A stretch of DNA of 64,000 nt from Cavia porcellus (taxonomy: Eukaryota; Chordata; Mammalia; Rodentia; Caviidae): NCBI RefSeq assembly GCF_034190915.1, contig NW_026947484.1, forward strand, positions 204,922,657 to 204,986,656, written 5' to 3'. Under the pieces are notes generated by a model. It was not told where the DNA came from and did not search any database. It saw only the letters and a list, made by a program, of their open reading frames with translations. Below are positions 24,501 through 38,509 of this stretch, in pieces (the stretch's first letter is position 1; the number at the start of each line of letters is the position of its first letter). The translations under genes were made by a program, and so were the position numbers.

Positions 24501-27500
24501 TCTGAGCCTTGGGCTCAGGAGAAGACCCCTTTCCTCCACAGAAGAAGCAGACAGGGAATCTGGCCAGCCAACACCTGGCCCGGAAGTCCTTCCAGCTATT
24601 TTTGCAGCACACAGAGGGCGCTGCCCAACCATGGCAAGAGGCAGAGAAAAGAATCCATCAAGTTTTTGTGCAGACCTGGCTTTGCCCACAGAGGCTCTGT
24701 GAATAGGGATGGTGCAGAACCAGTGCTTCCACCCTGCCTTCCCCACAGCCAGGGCAGACAGAGCAAGACTACAAGGTCACTGGCAATGCAGTCTACAGAA
24801 GTGAGCAGGATGGGGCGCCTGCATGGGGATGGCCTGCAAAGCTAAGGTGTGAACAAGAGCCCAGTATTCGGTGTCAGTACAACCCAAATGCCAGGGCACT
24901 AAAAGCAGGAAGCCTTAACTAATCCACAGACAATGACATATCCTGAGGCTTAGAACTAGTTCACCAGGGCCATGGGGCAGCTGCTATAACCAACTAGAGT
25001 CAGTAATCATGAACGCATCTAAAAACAAACACAAAGCAGAACATCTTAGTGGAGATAAAAAGAACCAAAGTACAAAAACTGAAATAAAATCTTCCTGGAT
25101 AGGCCTGACGGCAGAATCAAGGTAACAAAGGAAAAAAAGAAAGTGATGCTGAAGACAGATCAAAAGAGGCCACTCTCTTTGCACATCAGAGAAAAAAGAT
25201 GTTAAAAACCATGAAGAGTGCCCAGAGCCCTTTTAGACAACAATAAAGGCCTAGAATTGGTGTCATTATATTTCCAGAAGTGGAGAATGAATTCAAGGTT
25301 AAAAGAATATTTGAAGAAATAAAGGTTGAAAAGTTCTCAAGTTTGGTAAGAGATATAAAACATAGATTTAAAATGAACAAACCCCAAATAAGATAAACCA
25401 AAGTATATTTGTGCCTTTCAAAATCAAATTTCTAAAAACTAAACACAAAAAATAAATAAATAAATAAAAATAAAAGTGAAGCCAGCCAGAAAGAAACAAC
25501 AAATTAGCTATCTGTGAAGAATTTAAAGACAGGGTGAACTTCCTTTATCTGAAATGATTAGGACTGTTTCAGATTTCTGATTTTTTAAAAGAGTTTGGAA
25601 CATTTGTGTAGATTACTGGTTGAATAGCCCTAATCTGAAAATCTGAAATTAAAAACTTTCTGAACACTTACCAATATTCAACAGTTTCAGACCTCAGATT
25701 CTGGGGTTTTTCAGCTGCTCCTGGATATCCACAAGGGAGCCATACAAAACATTTAAAGAGCTAAATTGTAAAGACTGTCACACTAGAACTAGAACTCCAT
25801 GCCCAGTAAAAACACCCTTCAGGATAAAAGTAAAACAGGTACAGACAAAGAAAAGATGAAAAGAACTGGGAGTTTATTTTCTAAAGCAAGTGCTCATGAA
25901 GTCACTTCAGACAGAAGGGGTAGAGTACCAAGAGGGGCCCAGGCAAGCAGGGACAGAGAACAGCAACAGCACCAGGAGCCTGGGTGAGCCGGGGACACTG
26001 TGCCATGAGATCTAACAGCTGAGAGACAAATGCACGGAAAGGCAACAGTTAAGACAGTGCCTGGCAAAGGGAAGTAGTCTCATCTCTCCCCAGAGGACAG
26101 TGCTGCTGCAACAGGTGAGGACAAGGGTGTGCCCAGGATCCCCAATGTGATTCCAGAATACCCTCCAGGAAGATACAGGGGAAACCCCAATTGATAAATA
26201 AATATGGGGAGTTCAAAAAGGCCAAGTAAAGCTAGCCCTCAGGAGTCTGAGGCAGGAGGAGCGCAGGTTGTAGTCAAGTCTGGACAATTTACCAATTTAG
26301 TGATATCTTGTCTCAAAATACAAAAAAGAAAGAAAGAGAGAAAGAAAGAGAGAAAGAAAGAAAGAAAGAAGAAAAGGAAAAAAAAAAGAAAGGAGCTAAA
26401 GCTACAGCTCAGTGTAAGTGCCAACATCACAAAAAAATAAATAAATAAAAGTCAAGCAACCTTAAAAAAAAAGATGGAAAACAGGGTAATATTCTTTTTT
26501 AAAGGGTGGAAGAAGCCCAGTATGGAGGTACACACCTGTAATCCCAGTACTTGGGAGGCTGAGGCAAGAGGATCATTACCTAGTTCAAGACTAGCCTGGC
26601 CTACAGAGTGAGCTCAAGTCCAGCTCAAACTATATAGCAACAGCCTATCTCAATCAATCAATCAATCAATAAATAAATAAGTAGTGGAAGAACAGAAAAA
26701 ATACAATGGCAGAGATGGATCCTAACAGAATAATTATATTAAATGTAAATGGCTAAACAGATACAAGATAATGATCATTAGAAGGTATGGTCCAATCATA
26801 TGCTACCTGTAAGGAACTCACTTCAGACACAACAGTGTCACACTCTGAAAGCAGAGTGGTGTACCCCATCATGAGCTCTCAGAACCCCAGGGCTACACTC
26901 TCGTGAGTCAGAAGGGGCAGGCTATCCTGAGCAGGGCTCTGCCCTCTCCTCCACTGGGCACAGCTGTTCCCCAGCTCACCCCTGCACACGGTATCACAGG
27001 ACATGCATGCCTGAATGAGGAGGAATCAGTAGAAAATCAAGCAGAAAAGGCAGGCCCGGAGCTGCGAGGCGGGAGGAAGGCAGGGGCAGGACAGACCCTG
27101 CACTGGGAGCAGGAGACCCTGTGTCCAGGCTGCAGACTGTTGGAAGCCTCGTGGCTGGAACAGCCAAGTTCTCAACAGGTGGATCCAGAGGAGGGAACAG
27201 CCAGAGGCCAGAGGGACAGTGGCTCCCGCACAAAGTAACTTCTGCTCAGCACTACACATCAAATCAGCTTCGGGATATGAAGCCCCCGCATCCTGGAGTT
27301 GTTTCCCCACCTTCCATGCTGGCGCAGGCTCCTTCCTCCTACAATGTCAGGCTTCACCCTGTCTCCTTATTCTAATCAGCTGACAAAAATAGAAGGGAGA
27401 TATAGCACATCCTTCCCACACACAGGAGAACTCTCCTCAGCACTGCCCGTCCCAGAAGCATGTCAGAAAATCTGGCACTGCCACGGCACACAATCCCTCT

Positions 27501-30500
27501 CCCACACCATCGAGCCGCCTTGTGCGGCTCTGGACCTTTCCTCTGAGACAGCCCAGGACCTCCTGCAAGCCTCTCTGCTGCTTCTCTCCTGACACACACA
27601 CTGCTGCAGGTGGGACTGGGTTCTGGGTAGGGACAGCAGAGGGCCCCAGGCAACACCCCAGAAAGACAGCAGAGGCAGGGCTCTAACGTTAGTGGGTGGG
27701 GCTTAGAGGAGACTGTGGTTGTGGGATTGTGGGCAGGGCTCCTAGGCTGCGCTCCAACATGGGTGGCACACACCTGTCGTAGGTCCTTGCTGGAGGCTGC
27801 CCAGGATCTTCTCACCCAAGAGATGAATCAATCGAGTCACCACCTAGGAGCAGAAAAAGAAGACAAGCCTTAAACTACTTTCTCTTTCCTGTTCTCCCCA
27901 TGTAGTCTGTGTTGCCTTTGGTGGCCCTGAAATACAGAAGTCTTCTGCCTTGACTGTTAAACAGCCAGGTCAGCCAGTGTTCCTGGCCACATCATACTGT
28001 AAACCAGGAAATGCTGGTTTCATTAGGACCCCAAAGAGATGCTCGAATGGGACACTGGGCCCCTCTCAGCACTGCCCTAGCTGGGAACTGCTGTGGGTTC
28101 AGGCAACGAGGTCCTGGGCTGGCTGTGGAAGTGGCAGGGGCAACAAGTTGCTCTCGAGAAAGCCATTCACAGCCCCAAGGAGGAAAGGACAGACTGATGG
28201 GGCCTCCTGAGTTGAGGCTCTCTGTGGCTGAGTGCCATCTGCTCTGCCTAGATGGCCCACACCAGAGCTGGGAACCAGATGATACCCAAGAATCGTCACT
28301 TTAGATGCAATAAGATTGTTTTCAGTTGTATTCAGATTAAACTTTCAGAGTTGTAGATTAGTGTATTTACGGTCCAAGTATCCAATAACTATCACCCACT
28401 TTAAAACTAAAAAAAAAATTTTGAGATGGGGCCTTCTTGCTATGTAGTTCAGCCTGGTCTTGAGCTCACAGCGCGGGCTGGCCTCAAGTTCATGGTGATC
28501 CTCATGCATCAACCTCCCATGTGCTGGGGTTACAGGTGTGCACCACCACACCCAGGTTGTTGTTTTTTTTTTTTTAACTTTGAGACATGGACCATACTAG
28601 GTTGCTAAGTTGCCTAAGCTGGGCTCACTCAGACTTTGGATTCTCCTGCCTTAGCCTCCCAGAGTGAAGAGTCACAGGTATGTACCACCACACATGCTAT
28701 GCTCAGAATCTTCAACCTCCAGGGAATACACATTCACACCAGAGTAAGGCACCGCTTCCTGCCCATGGTAAAGCAGCTGCCAAGCTGTGCCTGAACAGAG
28801 TGGAGAGCTGGGGTCAGCAGCACAACCACGCTGGAGAAACAGCTGCCCTTCTCGACCTCACATGTCCACCCGGGACTAGCAGCTCCTATTATGGTCTGTG
28901 TCTGGGTCCACGCAAAGCCTCACGCAGTCATGGCAAGCTAGTTTGTGACTGATTCACGGTCCAATGCTGGGATTAAGGGTGTGAGTGTCACACCCGCCCT
29001 ATGGCAGTAGCCTACATATGATACAAGGGATGGAAAAAGATTTGCTCTCCCCGCTTTGTTGCTTTTGTTGTCTCCCATCACCAGGAGTGGTGGTTCCTAT
29101 GCCATGCCACCCTGCCTTGGAGCCAGCTGACTACAGACTGAAACCCCTACGAACTGTGAGCTAAACAAGCCATTCCTCCCTTAACTTTGGTTGTCAGGTA
29201 TTTTGTCTCAGTGACAAAAAAGTGACTAAGACAACTCCACAAGCCAAACGCCATATATACAATAGCAGCACGTGCCAACAGATGCTTGGCAGCCAACTTG
29301 CAACAGCCCCAAACTGGAAACCACTCCAAAATCCACTGCACTGCAACAGTGACATAAGCCCTGTGCTGAGAGTCCCTGGCCCTGCCAGCTTACATCTCAC
29401 TCAGGTCTGCACTTGGCTTTGCTCCAGGAGGATGGGAAACCTCACGGTTTCCAGGCAGGTGCTAAAGGCATGTGGCTATAGCCTCCTGTGAGAAGCAACA
29501 ACGATGGGTAGAGACAGGAGCCCAAAGCTCTCTGCATCCTGGGCATGGACTTTGAGTCTTCCTCAGGCCCTAGAAGCAGCCACAGGGGAGATACCTCCAC
29601 CCTCCCTGGGCCTGCTGCCGACTGAGCTGCAGGATTCAGACCCCTGGGCCAGAAAAAGTCACCTCTTCCCTAGAAGGGCCAATACCTATGCCAGTGTTGC
29701 TGGCTGACAGCAGCACAGTGGTCTCCACACTGCCACAGAAGCTGCTGACCTGCCACAGTCACACACTGGTCTTATAGATGTAGCCTGTGGCTGGAGCACC
29801 TGCCTGCTGCCAAGGGAAAGGGCCTTGTGCCAAGATGCAGCAAAATCCTTGACCTTAAGGGCAAAAAATAGGCCCAACAGGAAAGGTGTGGCACCGCCCA
29901 CAGCTGTGGCCTCAGGGTCTGCAGGGCACTCCCATGTCACCACCATCACCAGGGGCACCTTGTTCTGGAATGGCCAAGTGCTGATTAAAGTTCACAGAGC
30001 TACGCCTGCAGTTTCTGCTGTGCATTCCTTATTCCTTTGTGTTGGGCGCAGGCGCTCAACATACCATACCCCACCTGGGACTAAGGACCACGCCAGCTTC
30101 CACAATGCACTACGTCCCTCTTTAAATTAGCCAACCCGTGCGCACTTCGTGCTCACTCCGTACTCTGTGGCAACTCCTGATTGGCCACAGCTGGATATGG
30201 TAGCTGGAGCCTGCGTCCCATTCCCGCCCTGCTTCCTCGTGGCAGCCTGTGATTGGTCACGGCCAAATATATAAACCAGAGCCCGCGTGAATAACGCAGC
30301 AGTTAACTGTCGTCCACAAAAGCGTCTCCTGTCTCCTGTTTCATTGAAGCTGCGCCGGTCACTTTGGGCCACACTGGCCACGCACAACCTGAGGTCAGTT
30401 TTTTCCTTCTCTGTGACACTCTCATTACTCACACAGGGGGAAAAACCAGAAAGACAGCTGCACCAGCACCCTCATCTTTCCCTAAGTCCCTAACTGAGCA

Positions 30501-33500
30501 GTACAGGGACAGCCTTTCCCTGCAGTGTGCCCTCTTGTCACCATTTTCACACTGTCCCTCTTGCCTGTTCCAGGCATGGCCTTAGGTGTGCCTAACAATT
30601 ACCTGGCCTTGAGGCCCAGCTGCATGAGGCTTACCTGCGGGTACCTGCGCTTGATGGATGTCAGAGCTCCTGCTGGCAGCTTGGCTAGCTCTGAATCCCG
30701 CACGGCATGCACGGTGGTTGCCCTGGCCTGATGGGTCAGTGTCTCCACCTGAAGGAGGGAAGCTGGGGCTATAACCACTGGCCTGGTGTGAGCAACAGTA
30801 GTAGACCCAGCCTGCAGGAGAGTTGGGCACAGCCAGGACATGGCAGGTGAGGGCAGAAGCAACACAGCTCACCAACTGCTACTCTCACAGGGAGCCAATG
30901 TGCATCACTTGTGAGTGTGCTGCAGACCACAGCAGGGGCTGGATGCCACCAGAACCCACAGGCAGCCCCACCAACCCAGCAGGCTCTAGATACCATGGAC
31001 TGGCACAGGGAAGACTGAACCCTCCCTCGGACATGGACATGCCCTCCTGTGAGGGAGTCATCAGATCTGTCCTATGAAGTTTTGAGATTCCACCAGTGGT
31101 GTTGAAGTACCTGCACCTATGGTGTGTCAGAGACTGTGGCTGTTAGGAAGCCCCAGACTCTGACATGGAAGACCTCCACCCTCTGCCCAGGCACTACTCA
31201 GGGGAAATGGGCAGGAGTCACAGAGGAGCTGGGGCTTCCCAGGAGGAGATGACCTTCAAGCACATGCTCACCAAGTCTCTTTGAGCCGCACTAAGGGTGC
31301 CCCAAGGCTCAGTCCAAAGAACACAGCAAGTGCCAGGGTGTCAGCTGTAGCTCAGGACAGAAAGACCTACCTGTACTAGGTCACTCTTGAAAGAGACCTC
31401 AGGTGGCAACAATGGCCTCTACCCTCCAGGGTTCCAGCACCAGAGGGGTGCAAGTGAGTGCTTAGAAGCCAGGGGCTAGCACACCAGGCACACCCTGGAC
31501 AAACATAGGGCTGGGCTCAGCCAGCAGCAGGGGAGGACCTGCTCCCTGTAGTCCTTCATGGGCTTAGGCCAGACCAGAGAATCACATAAAACAGGGAAGG
31601 GCCCAACACCTACCACCCCAACGAGGTCTCCACGACCATACTCCCCCACCAGGCGCTTCTTCCCATCCTCCTTCCGGATAACAGAGCGCAGCCTGCCACT
31701 GAGGACGATGTACGTGCAGTCGGACTTGTCTCCCTGCCTGCAGAGACACAGAAACCCAGAGGCGCTTCACCCAGCCTCCCCAGGCACCCATGAGCACCAT
31801 GGGTCTGTACATGCCACATGGGCAGGCACACAAAGTTTGCATAGATATCTCTCCTGTCTGCACACTAAGTCCACACCCTCTTTCAAAGGATGCCAGAACA
31901 CATTGCAGTGGCCATTAGCTAGACATGGTGGCTCTTGCCTGTGCTTCGCAACACACCTGTGGGCCTCACCTGTATATGGCACGTCCAGCCTCCACTTCCA
32001 TCCAGTCTAGAGCGAAGTCAATCTGCCGCACGAAGGATGACATCCTCTTCACAACAGTGTGTGCCACACCCAGAACAATGGCCGGCTGCTTCCGCATGAT
32101 CCTGCCAGCAGCTGGAGTCACTCTGCCACCCAGTCCACCAGGTCCCCCCATTTGGAGTCACAGTATTTGGGAGCCTGTGGTACCTGCAGTCCTGCCTCCC
32201 AGACAGTGACAAGACACTGCCAGTTGTGACACAGTGCAGGCCACTGACTGCTGGGAAGCATGGGAAGCCCTTCCCAGCACTGATCACCCATGGGCTCCCT
32301 TCGGCACGGGCCACTCATAAGGTAGGGGTCCTAGCAGTGGGGTTCTACATGTGGCATTCAGACTAAGGGTTGATGGCAGTAAGTGCGGGATGGGGGTGGG
32401 ATGTAATGTCCATCCTGGGTGGATGCAGTGGCCAGAAGCTCTGACTAGGAAGACATCATCCCTGGTGCAGCAGCAAAGCATTCTTGGACCACAGGGAGAA
32501 GGTTCATGGGCTGCTGTCAGCCACAATGGGTAGGGGACACAAGGCAAATGCCACTGTCATTTGTTGAAAACAGGAAGGTTGGGCTCTGCCTCTCCATACC
32601 CCAGAGATGGCAGAACAGTGTTGATACTTTCATTCCAGGGTTGGAGGAGAACCCCAGGACACTGGAGGGGTGACACGCATAGGAGGGAAGTATCTGTAGC
32701 AGGAAGAGTCATACCATGCACAGGTCTGCATGTACGTGGTCAAGGAAATGTGCAGACACACACGTGGATGAGGACACACATGGACAAGGACACACATAGA
32801 TACATGCATACCCCAACAAGGACAGGCACAGAGATACACACGTGGACAAGGACAATGTGGAGATGAGAAGACAGACAAGGATACACAGACTTATACACAC
32901 AGTTGCAGACAGGTAGACAAGAACACACACTTGGACAAGGACACAACAGACAAGGAAAGACATAGGTACACATTTGGACAAGAACATGCACAGACATGGA
33001 CAATAACATAGAAACACATGAAAAAGGACATAGGCATGTACACATGAATATGCACACAGGCAAAAACACACACAGAGCTCACAATGATCCTTCTGCCTCA
33101 GCCTCCTGAGTGCTAGGATTACAGGAAAAATGGTGTGGCTATAATCCCAGCACTCAGGAGGCTGAGGCAGAAGGATCATTGTGAGTTTGAGACCAGCTGA
33201 GCTCAAGGCCAGCCCAAACTGCATAGAGAGATTCTGTCTCAAAAAGACAAAAACAAAAACAAAAAAACACACACAGACACACACAAACACAGTAAAGACA
33301 GACAAGTGCACATATATAAACATGCAGAAAATAGGCTGCATGGAAAGCAAGGTCACAGCCTGAGCCCCATGACATACTTATGCCCAGGATTCCCAGCATC
33401 TTTTTTTCTACACTGATTGCACTGTACTGCTCTACCAGTGCAGCCTAAGAGGGCAGGGCAGTGTGTGGCAGCATGTATTATGTCCGAGATAGCAGATCCA

Positions 33501-36500
33501 TGCAGCTAGCACAGAAGGACACCCAGTCCCGTGTGGGTCCCCTTGCCAGTGATTTCCTCCCATATAGCTCTCTTGACCACAGTAAGGGACATGGTCCAGG
33601 ACTTCCCAAGCATGCCAAGAACAACTCTGGGCCCGGCAGACAGGATCTGGGGTCAGGTAGACAAAGGTTTCCATCCTAAAACTTGCATACCAAGGAACTC
33701 TGTCCTGAGCAGCAGGTGAGTGAGCTGGGGCACCCTCCTCACACACCATCCTGCCTTTCTAGCCCGGAACCGGCCTCCTTAGCATGTGCAAGCTGATAAA
33801 CAAGACAGCCTCACAGCTCTGAGCCAGACCCTGACACCAGCTGGTCCCCAAGGCAGGCAGCCACAAATGGAGCCAAGTCACAAGCACAGCCAGGTAGTCC
33901 CACAGGCCCACTGAGAGGGCAGTGCCAAGGAGCTATCCACGGGCCAGACAGAGACCACAGTCTGAATGCTGAGGAAGGAGCAGCTGTGGCTGCGGCTCAA
34001 GGGGCCCAGAAATGGTGATGGCCTCCCACATAAGGAGGACAAAGTAGCAAGCAGTAGCATGGGAGGCAGGGGGAGGTGACTCACTCGTAGAAGTGGGCCT
34101 TGGAGATGGACAGGAAGCCACAGTCTCTGTTGGCCCTGATGGTAAACATGAGGGGCTCGCCTGTAAGCACCGCCAGCTGTCCTACCATCTCCCCAGGGTG
34201 CGTGAGGAACAGGCAGGTGTCCTCCTGGCTGTCAATCTTCCGCTGATACACATGTAGCAGCCCCGAGACCACGAACAAGATGTTGACATCCTGATAAAAC
34301 CAGAGGTACCTAGAGTCTCAGGGGTTGAGCAGGAGGACCAGAGCCCAGTGTAGTGACCTAAAGGGCTCCGTAGGGCCAGATGAAGCTGCCCTGGGACACA
34401 GCTGTTGCTTTGCTGTTGTGCTGTCTGTATCTGTGGACACAGCTAGCCCTTGCTTAGAATCTTCCCACAGGGTCTACAGTATTATATTTATTTGGTGTTT
34501 GTTTTGAGACAGGGTCTCGCTATGCAGTATAGGCTGGCTTGGTACTCACCATATAGTTCAGGCTGGCCTCATATTCATGGTGGTCCTCCTGCCTCAGCCT
34601 CCTGAGTGCTAAGCTTACAGGTGCGTGCCACCACACCAGCAACTATGTAGTTACCAATCATAGGAAACTAGCTTTTCCTATCTCAGAGCATGTACCTCCC
34701 CTTCTAGCAGCCTTCAACCTATGTTCTTCAACCTACAGTTCCACAGAAGGCCTTACTTCTCCCTAGAAACTATGGTGGAGCCCACACGGCCACGCCTCTG
34801 TAACCTGATATTCTACCCTGTGGGCCAGCATCTGATGCCAATGGCCCTCCACCCTGCACACACTGGTTTTGCTCCAACACCTGCATATGCACTCATAAAA
34901 CCAACCTCTCTGTACTCATAGTGGACAAAGTGGGCCTTCCTGTCCCAACCTCTTGGGTTTCAGCAAGAGAGAAAGGCAGCAGATACAATGGACTGCCTGA
35001 GAGCAGCTGCTCAGAGATGTAGAAGCATTGGTGAGGGGCCACCTCCCCAAGCACAGCACCCAGCTGCCTTCTCAACACCTCCCAGCAAGCACACAGTGCC
35101 TGGAAGTCCTGTGCTCAATCCCCAATGACACAAGCATATCACTCACCTGGTCTCCTTGTCTCAACACCACAGTGCCTGCAGGGACATGGAGAAATGTCAC
35201 TCGTCCTTCTAACAGGGATGGGTCCTAGAACACAGAACAGGTTTCAACAAGGGGCCTCCAGAGGCACTGGAGTGAAGGCACAAAGGACAAGGCCCTGGGG
35301 AGGCAGAGACAGCAACAGCACAGCTACAGCTACAGGCTCCTCTGAGGACAAGCACTAACACAAGTGCAGAGGACACAGAAGCATTGGAAACACTGCAGAA
35401 AATGCAATTGGAGAACAGTATTCTGGCAATTTAAGTAACAGAGAGACTTCACCTGATTAAGAAGGAAAACTAACTTCATAAAGGACAATGGCAAAGATAC
35501 ACCTACAAAGACTAATTCAGGGGGTCTCCATCCCAGGCCACCTGCAGACTTGTACCCTCATATGACCATCAGGCCAGGAGAAGTCTAGAATTAGGAATCT
35601 GTCCACAATCACTGGGCAGTGTGCGACACGCTCACAGGAGCTGGCCCTTCAACAACACAGGGCAGTACACACATATCTATGAACAGAACTCCTTCAAAAG
35701 CTGAAAAGAGCAAAATATTTAAACCCATATCTCACAGGGACAGTAAAAGAAAGAGAAGAAGAAAGCTCATTGGCCACTTTTAGCAGATGACAAGAAATTA
35801 AATCATTAATTGAAGTCTCTCCAACCAGCCTGGGGTAGCCAGTGGTGGCACGTGTGCTTAGTGTGCTCAGGGCCCTAACCCTGAGCCACCAGCACTGCCT
35901 ACCCTCAGACAGCTTCACAAAAGAAAAGAAAGCTGGAACCGAGGGATCCAAGGACTGCACAATGGTCACCACTCCACTCAGAGCCATGCTTACATCCAGG
36001 TTCATCAGGGTCAGGAGGTCCTTCTTGGCAGCTCTGAAGATTGCATCTGACTGCCCACTGGTGCCAGTCTCTTCCCAGGGACTTTCCGAGTAATGGAAGA
36101 CAGCAGACGGGGTCTCTGCAACAACCACACTTTTCCTGGACTGGAGAAGAACAAAGGCACTGGCTGTCAGAGGGGAGATGGCAGATGAATATGAGAAGGC
36201 TCAGCTCGATGCCAACACAGTCCCTGGGAATGTGGGAGAGCAGGGACCTACCTTGCCAGCCACAGAGTTCCCAGGGTGCTTATCGGACTGCAGCAGGACC
36301 CTGGCACGGTCATACGCCATCCCCAGGTCTGAGGTGGCCCCCACACAGCTCCCTACAAACAGAGGGAGGCTCAGGGGCTGCCCACTGTCCACAAGTTCAA
36401 AGGCACCAAGCACTGCTGAGCACACCCTGCACATCAAATAAAAGAACACTAGCAGGCAAGATGCAAATCCAGAAGGCAAGGCTGTCTCGATGGACACCTT

Positions 36501-38446
36501 GTGCACTAGGACAGTCCATCTGATGTGACTGTCATGGGATCCCTGTCGTTCAGAACTTTATAAACAAAGGAGCGATGAGGCAGCTTCTGAATAAATGACT
36601 ACTGAAAAGCAGGAACAAAATAGCCAGATGCAGACTGGACCAAGTGTATGAAGTGACCTTGCTTCACAAGGGTGTCCTCTTGGGACAGCAAATCCCGTCA
36701 CAGAAGTGGGTTTCAATCCCTGGAGCAGATGGAGCCCACATGATCTAACTACCTCCATGAGACCCTATCTCTTGGGTTTTTTTCTCCCTTTTACTTGTGG
36801 AGTGCTGGGGATCAAACCTAGGGTCTCTCTCCAGCCAGGCAACCACCACTTAGCTATACTCCCAGCCCCGTAATACCCCTTTCAAAACTGCCACCACTTC
36901 AACACACACAGCCAGGGGACCCAGCTTCAAGAGTTTGAACCTCCAGGACATGAACTATATTCCAACTGCAGTGACCCACAGTCAGCTTTTAACATTGTTA
37001 AATAACTGGCTCAGCAAACCTCTGGATCACTTCAAAGTCTGACAAAGCACATGAACTCTGGACCACATACAGCTGGGTTTAAATCTGGCCTAATCTTGCC
37101 AAGCTGTGTGTGTAAGTGACTTTGCTAAGCTGTACTTTCCTCATATAAAATCTAGGATTCATGACACCCATTTCTCAAAGTAATAAGGGTTTTTTTGTTT
37201 GTTTTATTATGGTTATTGTGATGGTTTTTGTTTTTTGGGTTTTTTTTTTTTTTTGAGACACAGTCTTGCTGTGTAGTTCAGTTCAGGATGGTCTTGAACT
37301 ACCTATACAGCTCAGACTGGCCTCAGACTCACAGTAACCCTCCTGCCTTAGTGCACTGCCAGGTCCAGCTGTTCAGGTTGGTTTACGACTTGCACAAGGT
37401 CGTATGTATAGCACTTGGCACCAGTTGGATATAAATGAACTGCCAAAAGAGCTCAGCCCAGATGCACACAACACAGGTAGGGGTCAATAACATGCCACCA
37501 AGAGAGAGGCACCAGGCCTGGGAGCACATCGTGTGCCTCATTCACAGGAAGTTCCAGTAGCATCCAAAACCAGAGTCATGTACACACAGACTCCACGGGA
37601 AGGGTCATCCTGCACCACCATATCCAGCCAAGGAATACCACTTCTACAAAGGAGAAGCTGTCAGAAATCAAGGCCGTGAGCAAGCAGTGGCAAGAAGAAG
37701 CCCTATGGGTCAGCATGGCTGGGGCTGGTACCAAGGAAGCAGCTATGGTGGCTCTGAGTGACTGGGTCTGCATTTCTTTATATGGCTTAACTGGAGGGCT
37801 CAAATTACGAAAATTCATCAAAATTATATGCACATTTCCCATGAGCATTATACAACCATAGCAAGCTAATGAAAATAAAAATAACTCAGAGAATGGGTAA
37901 ATGAGCTGGGTGTGGTAGAGCACAGCTGTAACCTCAGCACTTGGGAGGCTGAGGCAGGAGAATCATTCAAGTTCGAGACCTGCCTGAGCAACAAAGTGAG
38001 CTCAAGGCCAGCCTGAACTGCAAAGTGAGAACGTGTCTCAAAAAGACAAAAAAAAGAAAAGAAAATGATTAAATGTATGACTAGAACACAAAGGATAACT
38101 TAAAAACAGATCCAAGTAATAAAATGTCCAGATTAGGAAATCTATGTTGATGAATAAGATCAGTGGTTGTCCAGGCAAGGAAGGAACAGCCCAGAATGGC
38201 TGCATGGGGCCCAGGTTCTTCACTGGGTGGTGAAAAGGCCCCAGAGTCAATAGTAGTGGTCCAGGTATGACTTTGTGAATGTACTAAAAACCACCAGATG
38301 GCACGTTTACAGGGTAAACTCTAATATATATATATATATGTATAGTATAAATATATGTATATATACAGTATATATAAATATACTGTATACTCTAGAGGAG
38401 TGCACTGCTATATAAATATATATATTTGTACTCTATATATACTCTT

Positions 38447-38509
<63 letters not shown>

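Larger units (their letters stand above)
21520..27773. other. PNPLA7 intron 19
   Basis: 6.25 kb. 21520-23800 and 23980-25440 appear unique with no gene or repeat that I recognise; then a MER2-like remnant and two B1 SINEs; 26690-27770 unique. Confidence 0.65.

Noticed and set aside
26326..26395. Possible CRISPR-like or regulatory array
   Set aside because: Simple (GAAA)n microsatellite; eukaryotic context.
32709..33356. 215-codon minus-strand frame rich in Cys, Val and Phe
   Set aside because: Produced by the AC-rich minisatellite and the SINE foldback.
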